A DNA stretch of 64,000 nucleotides from Actinomycetospora endophytica (GTDB lineage: Bacteria > Actinomycetota > Actinomycetes > Mycobacteriales > Pseudonocardiaceae). Each line of letters begins with the position of its first letter. The first letter of the stretch is position 1. Positions 16,742-25,443 of the stretch are shown here, one piece after another. A program made the translations under genes and the position numbers. The stretch lies in NCBI RefSeq assembly GCF_021026375.1, contig NZ_JAJNDB010000001.1, forward strand, positions 372,001-436,000, in the 5' to 3' direction. A model generated the notes under the pieces. It searched no databases. It saw nothing but the letters and a program-made list of their open reading frames with translations, and was not told the origin of the DNA.

Positions 16742-18187
16742 ATGCCCGAGTCCACCGGCGAGGCCCGACGGCCGGTCGTCCTGCGCGGCGGCACCGTGCT
16801 CACCCTCGACGGCGCCCACACCGTCCTCACCGGCGCCGACGTCCTGGTCGTCGACGACCGCATCGCCGGGATCGGGCCCGACCTCGCCGTGCCCGACGGC
16901 ACCGAGGAGATCGACGCCCGCGGCGGCATCGTCATGCCCGGGATGATCGACACGCACCGGCACATGTGGCAGACCGCGATGCGCGGGTACGGCGCGGACT
17001 GGACGCTCACGCAGTACTTCGTCTGGTACTACCTCGAGCACGGCAAGGCGTTCCGCCCGGAGGACGTGCACGCCGGCAACCTGGTCGGTGCCCTCGAGGC
17101 GATCGACGCCGGGGTGACCACCACCGTCGACTGGTCCCACGGCCTGCAGACCCCGCAGCACGCCGACGCCGCCGCCGACGCGCTCGAGTCGGTCCCGGGC
17201 CGGTTCGTGCTCGCCTACGGCAACATCCAGGACGCGCCGGCCAACTGGACCACGTCGTCCGGGTTCCGCGACTTCGTCGAGCGCCGCATGAGCGGCAACC
17301 GCGACATGCTCGGCTTCCAGCTCGCCTTCGACGTCACCGGCGACCCCTCGTTCCCCGAGAAGCCGGCGTTCGAGGTGGCGCGCGAGCTCGGGGTGCCGGT
17401 CACCACCCACGCCGGGGTGTGGGGCGCGACGAACGACGACGGCATCCGGCTGATGCACGACCACGGGTTCGCGACGCCCGAGACCGTCTACGTGCACGCC
17501 GCGTCGCTCTCCGCCGACTCGTACCACCGCATCGCCGCGACCGGTGGCGCGATCTCGGTGTCGACCGAGAGCGAGCAGTCGGCGGGCCAGGGCTACCCGC
17601 CCACCTGGGCGCTGCGGGCGCACGACCTGCCGGTGTCGCTGTCGATGGACACCACGGTCTGGTGGAGCGGCGACCTGTTCTCCGCGATGCGCACGACGCT
17701 GGGCGCCGACCGGTCCCGCGAGCACCTCGAGGCGCACGCCAAGGGCGAGACCGTCACGCACGCGGCACTGCGCGCCGAGCAGGTCGTCGACTGGGCCACC
17801 CGCGGCGGCGCACGGGCGCTGGGCCGCGACGACCTGGGCAGCCTCGAGGTCGGGAAGAAGGCCGACGTCGTGCTGATCCGCAACGAGAGCTCACCGGTGA
17901 TGTTCCCGCTGCTCCACCCCTACGGCCACGTCGCCTTCCAGGCCCAGCGCGGCGACGTCGAGGCGGTGATCGTCGACGGGCGCGTGGTCAAGCGGAACCA
18001 CCGGCTCGTCGGGGTCGACCTCGCCGCCGCGCGCCGGACCGTCGAGGCCACCGTGGACCACCTGCGCGGCACGCTCGGGGCGGACGCCTGGGGTCAGGGC
18101 ATGAACCCGGACGTCCCGGCGACGAAGGTCCTCGACAACCCGTACCAGTACACCGACTACCGGTCGGCCTCGACGCACGGCGGGTAG
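16742..18187 (+). CDS. metal-dependent amidohydrolase (TrzA/AtzA, cytosine/guanine-deaminase-like)
   Basis: 481 residues from an ATG preceded by GAGGGAGCG. N-terminal beta-sandwich (VVLRGGTVLTLDGAHTVLTG), then the metal-binding motif MPGMIDTHRHMWQ, further ligands in TTHAG and YVHAASLS, and the closing DLGSLEVGKKADVVLI typical of ATZ/TRZ-type hydrolases. Members deaminate or dechlorinate heterocycles or hydrolyse imidazolone-type rings. The substrate cannot be read from sequence. Because it is divergent from the aromatic IclR regulator, a role in aromatic or heteroaromatic catabolism is plausible but unproven. Confidence 0.85.
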   Translation: MPESTGEARRPVVLRGGTVLTLDGAHTVLTGADVLVVDDRIAGIGPDLAVPDGTEEIDARGGIVMPGMIDTHRHMWQTAMRGYGADWTLTQYFVWYYLEHGKAFRPEDVHAGNLVGALEAIDAGVTTTVDWSHGLQTPQHADAAADALESVPGRFVLAYGNIQDAPANWTTSSGFRDFVERRMSGNRDMLGFQLAFDVTGDPSFPEKPAFEVARELGVPVTTHAGVWGATNDDGIRLMHDHGFATPETVYVHAASLSADSYHRIAATGGAISVSTESEQSAGQGYPPTWALRAHDLPVSLSMDTTVWWSGDLFSAMRTTLGADRSREHLEAHAKGETVTHAALRAEQVVDWATRGGARALGRDDLGSLEVGKKADVVLIRNESSPVMFPLLHPYGHVAFQAQRGDVEAVIVDGRVVKRNHRLVGVDLAAARRTVEATVDHLRGTLGADAWGQGMNPDVPATKVLDNPYQYTDYRSASTHGG

Positions 18188-18196
18188 GCGCGCGCC

Positions 18197-18619
18197 TCAC
18201 GAGGACGAGGTCCACCTCGTCCAGAACTGCTCGAGATGGGCCCGGTCCATGTCCATCGTGCGCAGCTCGCGCCACCGGCCGTCGGGCCCGGCGACGAACA
18301 TGTAGATCGCGCGGTTGTCGAACGCGACCCCGTTCGCGGTGCCGTGCTCGTGGATGAGCAGCACGACGCCGTCGTCCCAGCCCCAGCCGCCGAGGACGTC
18401 CTGGGCGAACGTGCCCTCGAAGATCCCGACGAAGGAGTAGAAGAACTCCAGGACCGCCTTCTTGCCCCGCAGCTCCCGCCAGGGCCCGGACCCGAGGTCG
18501 TTGACCATGACGACCTCGTCGGAGGTCTGCGCCAGGATCGGCTCGAGATCACCGGTCTTCAGGGCCTCGAACGCGTCGCGGGTGCTGACCAACCGCGGGT
18601 GCTCGGTGGTCGTGGTCAT
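18197..18619 (-). CDS. SnoaL-like / NTF2-fold protein
   Basis: 140 residues from the ATG at 18617-18619 with GAGGGGGA upstream. Typical NTF2-like cone fold pattern: STRDAFEALKTGDLEPILAQ, then VMVNDLGSGPWRELRGKKAV, FFYSFVGIFEGTFAQDV, the central strand VVLLIHEHGTANG and RELRTMDMDRAHLEQFW at the end. Family members are polyketide cyclases, ketosteroid-isomerase-like enzymes or binding proteins of unknown function. It ends nine bases from the convergent amidohydrolase. It is transcribed from the same strand as the large LuxR regulator, separated by 85 bp. No specific substrate can be inferred. Confidence 0.78.
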   Translation of the reverse strand: MTTTTEHPRLVSTRDAFEALKTGDLEPILAQTSDEVVMVNDLGSGPWRELRGKKAVLEFFYSFVGIFEGTFAQDVLGGWGWDDGVVLLIHEHGTANGVAFDNRAIYMFVAGPDGRWRELRTMDMDRAHLEQFWTRWTSSS

Positions 18620-18704
18620 GGGTCCCCCTCGGGCCGGATGCCGTGGCACGGGCGACGTTAGGGAGGACGCGACCGGAGAACATCTGCCGAGACGCAGAGG
18701 TGAA

Positions 18705-21362
18705 TCACCCGGGGTCGCGGCGGGCGGCCAGCGCGGCGAGCTCGGTCCGGCTGGTGACGCCGAGCTTGGCGAACACGCTGCGCAGGTGGGTCCGGACGGT
18801 GCCCGCCGAGATGAGCAGCGCCTCGCCGACCGCCGCGTTCGTCCGGCCCGTCCCGACGAGGTCGACGACGTCCCGTTCGGTCGGGGTGAGGCTCTCCCAG
18901 CCGCTCGACGGCCGACCGCGAGCGCCCCGGGCGCGCACGGCGTAGGCGACCGCGCGGTCCCGGTCGAGCCGGGCCCCGGCGGCCTCCGCCTCACGGCGGG
19001 CGCCGGCCGGCAGGGTGGCGACGACGGCGTCCCGGTCGGCGAGCAGCGCACGTGCCAGCGGGGACCGGACCGCGCCGAGCACCTCGCGCCGTCGATCCGC
19101 GGCGGCGTGCAGCCGCGCCGCCGCCACCACCCGGGCGGCGTCGAGCGCGACGCCGGCGACGAGGTCCAGGGCGTCCGGGAGCAGCCCCTCCAGATCACCG
19201 ACGGCGGCCTCCGCGAGCGCGGTGTGTGCCCGGGCGGCGGCGCTCTCCCGCTCGGCCGACCCCGGCGCCGCCCGCGCCCGGTCCGCCGCCGCCCCGACGA
19301 GCAGCGCCGCACAGGCGAGCTCCCGGTGGCCGATCGCGTCGGCCGCCGTCGTCGCGTCGGCCGCCGCGCGGGACGCGATCTCAGGGTCGCCGGCGAGGAG
19401 CGCGCACGACGCGGCGAGGACCGCGAACTCGCCGTCGACGGCGGGCAGCCCCGCCGGGACGGACCCGCGCCGCGCCGCCGCCGCGACCGGATCCCGCCCG
19501 ACGGCGGCCACCGTCGCGGCCAGCTCCACGACGACGGCGGTCCCGACGCCCGGGTGGGTCGTGAAGAACGGCCGGACCTCGGCCACCAGCGCCGCCGCGT
19601 CGTCGGCCCGGCCACGGGCGACGAGGCTCCGGACGACCGGCAGCAGCGACGCTCCCGCGCTGACCGGCTCGGCGACCCCGAGGGCCAGCGCGAGCCCGGC
19701 CCGGCCGTACGCCTCGGCGTCGTCGTTCCGGGCCGCGCGACCCGCGATCTCGGCGCGGATCGCCGCGTCCCACGCCCGCAGCTGCGGGTGCCCGAGCCGC
19801 TCGAGGGCGGGCAGGCCCTCGTCGGCGTGGCACCGGGCCTCGGTGTCCGCGCAGCGCAGCAGGCACGAGTAGGCGCGCATCTGACGGGACTCGACCTCGC
19901 CCCAGTCGTCGCCCGCGCCGACCGCGAGCGTCACGGCCTCGGCGAGCAGCGGCTCCGCGCCGGCCGGGTCGACGAACATCTGCACCATCCCGACCAGCGT
20001 CAGCGACCGCCCCCGCGTCTGCTCGTCCCCGGCGCCCGCCGCCCGCTCGGCCGCCTCGACCGCCAGCCCCACCCCGACCTCGAGGTCCCCGGCGTAGGCG
20101 GTGAGGAACGCCTGCGCCCAGACCAGCCGCGGTGGCGGGTCGGCGAGAGCGGCGCGCACGGCGTCGGCGAGGTCCCGACCCTCGGCGCACCGGCCGCGCA
20201 GCGACCAGCCGAAGGCGAGGTCGGCGACGACGTCGGCGGCCCGGTCGAGCCCGGAGCCGCTCGCCGCGGCCCACCGCAGGGCCGCGTGGACGGCGGCGCG
20301 GTCGCGGTCGAGCCGGGCGAGCGCGTCGGGCTCGGCGCGCCCCAGACCCGGTGCGAGCTCCGCCGCGAGCGCGCCGACCCAGTCGCCGAGCCGGGCGTGG
20401 ACCGCGACCCCGGCGCCGCCCAGGAGCTCCGCGGCGTGCTCGCGCGCCGAGTCGAGGAGCCGGTAGCGGCCGTCGGCCGGGTCGAAGGTGACCAGCGAGT
20501 GCTCGACGAGGGTGGCGACGGCGGGTGCGTCGTCGCCGGCGACGCCCGTCGCGGCGGCCCGGGTGAAACGGCCGCCGATCACCGAGAGCGCCGCGAGCGC
20601 CCGGGCGGCGGACGGCCCCGCCGCCGCGACACCCCAGGCGATGCACGCCCCGAGCGAGCGGTGGCGCGGCGCGAGTCCCGGGTCGTCGGCCGCCGCGAAG
20701 CGCAGCCGGTCGGCCATGCCCTCCCGGATGTCGTCCAGCGCCAGCACCCGGGCGTGGCCCGCCGCGAGCTCCACCGCCAGCGGCAGCCCATCGGCGAGCC
20801 GGCAGATCGCGCGCACGGATTCATCGTCGATCGGCAGGTCGGGACGCACCGCCCGCGCGCGCTCGGCGAACAGCGCCGACCCGCCGTCGTCGAGCGGCCC
20901 GAGCGACTGGACCTCCTCGCCGACGACACCGAGCCGCCGCCGGCTCGTCGCGAGCACCCGCAGCTCCGGGCAGCCGCGCAGGAGCGTCGTGACCAGCACC
21001 GCGACCTCGTCGTGCCGGTGCTCGCAGCCGTCGACGACGAGGACGCCGGTCGCCTCGGCCAGGGCGGCGACGAGCCGGTGCGCCGGGGTCAGCTCCGGGT
21101 CGTCGCGGACGCCGCAGGCGTGCAGCGCCGCGAGCGTGACGTCGTCGGGCCGGTCGGCCGCGGCGAGCTCGACGAACCCGACGACGTCGCCGCGCTCCCG
21201 CACGACCTCGACCGCCAGCCGGCTCTTTCCCGCCCCGCCGGGACCCACGAGCGACACCAGCCGGGCGCGGGCGAGCCGGTCGGTCAGCACCGCGCGCTCG
21301 GGCTCGCGGCCCACGAACGAGGACGCGAATGCGGGCAGCCCCGTCACGGTCGCCTCCGGCAT
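18705..21362 (-). CDS. large ATP-binding LuxR family regulator (LAL-like)
   Basis: 885 residues. N-terminal P-loop NTPase with Walker A GPGGAGKS at residues 40-47, a Walker B-like VLVVDGCEH, then the sensor region ATSRRRLGV and GLPLAVELAAGHARVLALDD, resembling AfsR/NB-ARC-type STAND ATPases. The middle (about 330-800) is an Ala-rich helical TPR-like repeat region. The C-terminal 65 residues are a LuxR helix-turn-helix (LTPTERDVVDLVGTGRTNAA, TVRTHLRSVFAKLGV). Such proteins act as signal- or nucleotide-gated transcriptional switches. Its start codon lies inside a perfect palindrome (21361-21404), which may control its own expression. Confidence 0.88.
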   Translation of the reverse strand: MPEATVTGLPAFASSFVGREPERAVLTDRLARARLVSLVGPGGAGKSRLAVEVVRERGDVVGFVELAAADRPDDVTLAALHACGVRDDPELTPAHRLVAALAEATGVLVVDGCEHRHDEVAVLVTTLLRGCPELRVLATSRRRLGVVGEEVQSLGPLDDGGSALFAERARAVRPDLPIDDESVRAICRLADGLPLAVELAAGHARVLALDDIREGMADRLRFAAADDPGLAPRHRSLGACIAWGVAAAGPSAARALAALSVIGGRFTRAAATGVAGDDAPAVATLVEHSLVTFDPADGRYRLLDSAREHAAELLGGAGVAVHARLGDWVGALAAELAPGLGRAEPDALARLDRDRAAVHAALRWAAASGSGLDRAADVVADLAFGWSLRGRCAEGRDLADAVRAALADPPPRLVWAQAFLTAYAGDLEVGVGLAVEAAERAAGAGDEQTRGRSLTLVGMVQMFVDPAGAEPLLAEAVTLAVGAGDDWGEVESRQMRAYSCLLRCADTEARCHADEGLPALERLGHPQLRAWDAAIRAEIAGRAARNDDAEAYGRAGLALALGVAEPVSAGASLLPVVRSLVARGRADDAAALVAEVRPFFTTHPGVGTAVVVELAATVAAVGRDPVAAAARRGSVPAGLPAVDGEFAVLAASCALLAGDPEIASRAAADATTAADAIGHRELACAALLVGAAADRARAAPGSAERESAAARAHTALAEAAVGDLEGLLPDALDLVAGVALDAARVVAAARLHAAADRRREVLGAVRSPLARALLADRDAVVATLPAGARREAEAAGARLDRDRAVAYAVRARGARGRPSSGWESLTPTERDVVDLVGTGRTNAAVGEALLISAGTVRTHLRSVFAKLGVTSRTELAALAARRDPG

Positions 21363-21404
21363 GTGCGTGCGTTTCCGTGCTCAGACACGGAAACGCACGC
21401 ACAT
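21361..21404. promoter_or_regulatory. perfect 19-bp inverted repeat over the LuxR start codon
   Basis: Arms 21361-21379 and 21386-21404 (ATGTGCGTGCGTTTCCGTG and its exact complement) are separated by six bases. It fills the 46-bp gap between the serine hydrolase stop and the LuxR regulator start, and its end overlaps the start codon. It could terminate the hydrolase transcript, sequester the regulator's ribosome binding site, or be an auto-operator. It is unrelated to the palindromic repeat family found elsewhere in the window. Confidence 0.6.
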
Positions 21405-21408
21405 GGCG

Positions 21409-22581
21409 TCAGCCCAACGATCCGTACAGCGCCTCCTCGAAATCGCCGTAGAGCTTCCACGCCTCGTGCTCGGTGATGAACGGCAGCGAATTGGTGTAGA
21501 TGGAGGCGCAGATCCCGGTGGTGCGGTCGATGAAGAAGTGCGTGTTCAGCAGGCCCGCCCAGGCCCCGGTCCATGCCCGCCGGCGGCCGGGAATGTCCGC
21601 GGTGTTGAGCAGCAGCCCGTAACCCCAGGTCCAGCCCGAGCCCAGGTGCAGCGTGTCGGTGATCGGCGGGTCGGCGGTGGTGATCTCGGTCGGGATCGGC
21701 AGGCCCTCGAGCTGGTCGGAGAAGGCCGCGTCGACGGTCTCCTGGCTCAGGATGCGGGCACCGTCGAGCTCACCGCCGCGCAGCAGCGCCCGCTCGAAAC
21801 GGATGTAGTCGCGCGGGGTCGAGTGCAGGCCGTGGCCGCCCGCCCACCACTGCGGATCGTCGGGAAGGATGTTCCCGGCCGAGGCCCAGCGGCCGTCCTC
21901 GCCCTTGATGTGGACCGGTGTCTTGTTGCCCTGCCGCGCGTCGTCGAGGGCGAACATCGTGTCGTCCATGCCCAGCGGGCCGGTGATGTTCTCCTTGAGG
22001 ACGACGTCGAGCGTGGTCCCGGCGACGGCCTCGACGACGCGCCCGAGCCAGTCGGTGTTGATGCCGTACTCGAAGCGCGTGCCGGGGTCGGCGACGAGCG
22101 GGGCCTGGAATGCGGCCCGGTCGCCCGGGACGACGTTGGGGATTCCGGTGACCGATTCCCAGCGCACGATGTCCGGGTTCCAGAACCAGTACGACAGCCC
22201 CGAGGTGTGGGTGACGAGCTGCTTGACGGTCGCGCGGCTCTTCGGGGCGCGCAGCCGCGGGGTGTCGCCGTCGAATCCGTCGAGCACCTGCAGGTCGGCG
22301 AACTCCGGCACGTAGTCCTCGACGGGTGCGGCGAGGTCGAGCCGGCCCTGCTCCACCTGCTGGAGCGCGGCCGCCGTCGCGACCATCTTGGTCATCGACA
22401 TGATCCGGAAGTGGGTGCCGCCCGAGACCGGATCGCCGCCGCCGACCACGCGCTCGCCGGCCGCCCCCTCGTAGAACACGCCGTCGCGGTCCGCCGCGAT
22501 GCCGACGACGTGGGGCACGGCCCCGTTGTCGACCGCCGCCTGCAGGACCTTGTCGATTCCGGACCCGTCGAACGTGGGCAT
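21409..22581 (-). CDS. beta-lactamase family serine hydrolase (class C / EstB-like)
   Basis: 390 residues without a signal peptide. Motif 1 S-x-x-K is SMTK in RIMSMTKMVATAAALQQ. Motif 2 Y-x-N is YGINTDWLGRVVE. Motif 3 is a W-x-G variant in AWTGAWAGLLNTHFF. VKQLVTHTSGLSYWF and GLGMDDT-like segments are also typical. This pattern, lacking an export signal, is seen in cytoplasmic esterases and transesterases rather than true beta-lactamases. Same strand as the LuxR regulator, 46 bp away through the palindrome. An upstream GTGA-N6-TCAC site at 22647-22660 may be a CRP-type operator. Confidence 0.85.
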   Translation of the reverse strand: MPTFDGSGIDKVLQAAVDNGAVPHVVGIAADRDGVFYEGAAGERVVGGGDPVSGGTHFRIMSMTKMVATAAALQQVEQGRLDLAAPVEDYVPEFADLQVLDGFDGDTPRLRAPKSRATVKQLVTHTSGLSYWFWNPDIVRWESVTGIPNVVPGDRAAFQAPLVADPGTRFEYGINTDWLGRVVEAVAGTTLDVVLKENITGPLGMDDTMFALDDARQGNKTPVHIKGEDGRWASAGNILPDDPQWWAGGHGLHSTPRDYIRFERALLRGGELDGARILSQETVDAAFSDQLEGLPIPTEITTADPPITDTLHLGSGWTWGYGLLLNTADIPGRRRAWTGAWAGLLNTHFFIDRTTGICASIYTNSLPFITEHEAWKLYGDFEEALYGSLG

Positions 22582-22646
22582 CGGGTGGCCTCCGTCGGTC
22601 TCGCGCGCCCAGGGGTGGAGCGCGCACCTGACGGCGATCCAACCAA

Positions 22647-22660
22647 GTGAGCTAGATCAC
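22647..22660. promoter_or_regulatory. possible CRP-family site GTGA-N6-TCAC
   Basis: GTGAGCTAGATCAC lies about 66 bases upstream of the serine hydrolase start. It matches the GTGA-N6-TCAC core of CRP/FNR-family sites and is palindromic apart from one position pair. No such regulator gene is in the window. Confidence 0.35.
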
Positions 22661-22709
22661 GTCGCCGGGTCGATCGGGCAGTCCTTCTCCCGACAGCGGC
22701 GGCGGGCAC

Positions 22710-24083
22710 CTACGCGAAGTCGACGTCGCGGGTCTCCGGGCCCGCGGCCGCGCCGGCTGCGCCGAGCAGACCGCCGACGGCGAGCAGCACGACCGCGGCC
22801 GCCGCGTACGGCAGGAACCCGGAGAGCCCGGCCACGAAGAACGCGTAGAAGGACGGGATCACCACCGACACGCTGAACCCGAGGCCGAACCCGGACGCGC
22901 GGACGTCGGTGCGGAAGCGCTCGGTGATGTACGGGAGCACGACGCCCCAGGGCGCGGTGACGACCACCGAGAACGCGCACACCACGACGATCACGACGCC
23001 GAAAGGCATTCCCCGAACGCCGGCGAGCAGCGCCAACAGCACCGACCCGACGATCGCGATCAGCACCCCGCAGATCACGAAGAACCGCCGCCGGCCGATC
23101 CGCTGACCGATCACCCCGGACGCGATGTAGCTCCCGACCAGGCACACGTAGGAGATCAGCAGCACCACGGTGACCTGCGAGTTCGGCAGTCCGACGAGGT
23201 CGCGCAGCACCGTCGTCGGGAGGAACAGCGTGACGAGGTTCTGGGTGAGCCAGAACCCGGTCATCATCGCGAACACCTGCCAGAACGCCCGGCCGCTCTC
23301 GCCGGTGACGACGGCCAGCAGCGGGCGCAGCGAGCCGCCCTGCGACGTCCCCTCGGCCTTCGCCGCCTCCGCCGCCTCCCACACCTCGGACTCGGACACG
23401 CTGCGGACGTAGTAGAGGGCGAGGACCCCGGCGAGCACGGCGCCCAGCACGAACGGGACGCGCCAGCCCCACTCGACGTAGGGCGAGCCCGCCCCGGCCA
23501 GCGGGAAGATCGCGAAGCAGGCCATCCCGATCAGCGTGATCACGATGTAGGCCAGCGGGAACGCGGACAGGATGATCCCGCCGAGCAGGCCCCGGCGGTG
23601 CTTCGGCGAGTACTCCATCGCCAGCGGCAGCGCCCCGGTGTAGCCGCCGCCCAGGCAGATGCCGTCGAGGAAGCGCAGCGCGATGAGCAGCCAGTACGAG
23701 GCGATCCCGATCGTCGCGTGGCCCGGCACCAGCGCGATGAGCAGCGTGATCACCCCGAACCCGGAGACCGACGCGATCGTCGAGCGCCGCCGCCCGATCC
23801 GGTCGGCCAGTGCCCCGAAGACCGCCGCCCCGATCGGGCGCCCGATCAGCGTGGTCACGAAGACCAGCGAGGTCAGGATCGCCGCGAGACCCGGGTCGAG
23901 GTGGGCCGGTGAGAAGTAGACCAGCGCGGGCGTGAGCACGACCGTCGGCAGGTAGATGTCGAACATGTCGACGAACTCCGCGAAGAACGCGCCGCGCGTC
24001 GCGGAGCGCCGCTTGGCCACGCGCTCCGGGGTCTCCGGGACCGACGCGGACGCGGCGGGCACCGCCTGATCGGGACTCGTCAT
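22710..24083 (-). CDS. MFS transporter (metabolite:H+ symporter type)
   Basis: 457 residues from the ATG at 24081-24083 with AGAGGTGG upstream. Twelve hydrophobic helices with the cytoplasmic signature GALADRIGRRRS between helices 2 and 3, a central hydrophilic loop (about 225-255) and IGQRIGRRRF in the second half. The FAEFVDMFDIYLPTVVLTP start and overall plan fit sugar-porter/MHS-type organic acid importers. It is divergent from the hydrolase-led operon at 24.2-30.3 kb and shares its promoter region, so it probably imports that pathway's substrate. Confidence 0.87.
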   Translation of the reverse strand: MTSPDQAVPAASASVPETPERVAKRRSATRGAFFAEFVDMFDIYLPTVVLTPALVYFSPAHLDPGLAAILTSLVFVTTLIGRPIGAAVFGALADRIGRRRSTIASVSGFGVITLLIALVPGHATIGIASYWLLIALRFLDGICLGGGYTGALPLAMEYSPKHRRGLLGGIILSAFPLAYIVITLIGMACFAIFPLAGAGSPYVEWGWRVPFVLGAVLAGVLALYYVRSVSESEVWEAAEAAKAEGTSQGGSLRPLLAVVTGESGRAFWQVFAMMTGFWLTQNLVTLFLPTTVLRDLVGLPNSQVTVVLLISYVCLVGSYIASGVIGQRIGRRRFFVICGVLIAIVGSVLLALLAGVRGMPFGVVIVVVCAFSVVVTAPWGVVLPYITERFRTDVRASGFGLGFSVSVVIPSFYAFFVAGLSGFLPYAAAAVVLLAVGGLLGAAGAAAGPETRDVDFA

Positions 24084-24135
24084 CGAGACCACCTCTTGAC
24101 TCGCGCGGCGACGATCGCGCCGGATTTCGTCTGGC

Positions 24136-24144
24136 TGTCAGACA
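24136..24144. promoter_or_regulatory. candidate GntR operator TGTCAGACA
   Basis: TGTC-A-GACA palindrome in the divergent promoter between the MFS gene and the hydrolase-led operon, overlapped by a GTCTG-N5-CAGAC repeat. FCD-type GntR regulators often bind short sites of this kind. The GntR gene at 29590 at the end of the operon is the candidate binder. Confidence 0.4.
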
Positions 24145-24213
24145 ATCTGGAACGTAAGGTGGGTCACCGTCGGCGTCAACCGTCGGCCCGGCGCGAGGGG
24201 AGGCCCGCCAGCG

Positions 24214-25443
24214 ATGCAGCTCGACGACGAGCAGATCACCGCGGCCCTGCACGACGACCTCCTGCGCGGCCTGCCGCCCGGTCCCCCGGCGACCCTGCTG
24301 CTCGACGTCGCCGGCACCCGCGTGCTCCTCGACGTCGCCGACGGGGGCCTGACCGTCCGGCCCGCACCCGGGATCAACGACACCTGGGACGTCGCGTTCA
24401 CCCTGACCGCGCAAGACTGGGACGACGTCTGCGCCGACCCGCCGCCGCGCGGCGCCACCACCGCCCAGGCCCTCGTCGCGACCCGGGGAGCCGACCGGGT
24501 CGCCGGCCGCCGCGAGGTCTGGGCGCGATCGGCGCCGCTGCTCGACCGGGTCGTCGCCGCCCTGCGGGACGCGGTCCGGAAACCCGTCGACCGCCGGCCC
24601 GATCCCGCGCCGCCCGCCCCGGGACTCGGGCCGTCGGTCGGGCGCTACCTGCACCTCGAGGACGGCCGGCGGATCTTCGTGGAGACCGCCGGGGAGGGTG
24701 TCCCGCTGCTGTGCCTGCACACCGCGGGCGCCGACTCCCGCCAGTTCCGCGGGCTGCTCGAGGACCCCCGCGTCACCGACCACCACCGCGTCGTCGCCTT
24801 CGACATGCCCTGGCACGGCCGCTCGGACCCGCCCGACGACTGGCGGACCCGCCGCTACACGCTCGACACCCGGACCTACGCGAGCACGGTGCTCGCCGTC
24901 GCCGACGCCCTGGCGCTCGACCGGCCGGTGCTGATCGGCTGCTCGATGGGCGGCGCGATCGCGCTCTACCTGGCCGCGGAGCACGGCGAGCGCTTCCGCG
25001 GGGTGTGCGCGCTCGAGGGTGGCCTCGGCAGCCCCGGCCGGTTCGTCGAGTGGACCCACCGGGCCGACGTCGACCACTCCGCGTTCCTGGCGAGCTGGGT
25101 CGGCGGCCTCATCGCGCCCGGCAGCCCCACCGGCCCCCGCGAGCAGACGCTGTGGGGCTACGCGAGCACCGGGCCGGGCGTCTACCAGGGCGACACGCAC
25201 TTCTACTCGGTCGACTTTCCGACGGTGTCCGCCGGGCTCGGCCGGGCCACGTGCCCGCTGTACGTGTTCAGCGGGGAGTACGACTACTCGGCGACCACCG
25301 AGATGAGCCGGGAGGCCGCCGAGCGCCTCGGCGGCGAGCTGGTGACGATGCCCGGACGCGGCCACTTCCCGATGGCCGAGGACCCGGAGGGCATGGCGGA
25401 GCACCTGCTGCCGGTGCTGGCGACGCTGCGGGGCGCCCCGTGA
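24214..25443 (+). CDS. alpha/beta hydrolase with N-terminal SCP2-like domain
   Basis: 409 residues from an ATG. Residues 1-125 look like an SCP2-type lipid-binding domain (LLLDVAGTRVLLDVADGGLT, WDVAFTLTAQDWDDVCADPP). Residues 140-409 are an alpha/beta hydrolase: oxyanion-hole region LLCLHTAGADSRQF, nucleophile elbow GCSMGG, acid in SGEYDYS and His in GRGHFPMAEDPEG. The fusion suggests a hydrophobic acyl or lactone substrate. First gene of an operon with stop/start overlaps through 29580, so it probably performs the initial hydrolysis. Confidence 0.82.
   Translation: MQLDDEQITAALHDDLLRGLPPGPPATLLLDVAGTRVLLDVADGGLTVRPAPGINDTWDVAFTLTAQDWDDVCADPPPRGATTAQALVATRGADRVAGRREVWARSAPLLDRVVAALRDAVRKPVDRRPDPAPPAPGLGPSVGRYLHLEDGRRIFVETAGEGVPLLCLHTAGADSRQFRGLLEDPRVTDHHRVVAFDMPWHGRSDPPDDWRTRRYTLDTRTYASTVLAVADALALDRPVLIGCSMGGAIALYLAAEHGERFRGVCALEGGLGSPGRFVEWTHRADVDHSAFLASWVGGLIAPGSPTGPREQTLWGYASTGPGVYQGDTHFYSVDFPTVSAGLGRATCPLYVFSGEYDYSATTEMSREAAERLGGELVTMPGRGHFPMAEDPEGMAEHLLPVLATLRGAP

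Noticed and set aside
18462..21476. Plus-strand 1004-codon frame, the longest but one in the window
   Set aside because: Complement of the ATPase-LuxR gene; no recognisable domain, Arg/Gly/Asp-rich.
21409..22581. Serine hydrolase considered as a beta-lactam resistance gene
   Set aside because: No signal peptide and motif 3 is W-x-G rather than K-T-G, so a cytoplasmic esterase is more likely.
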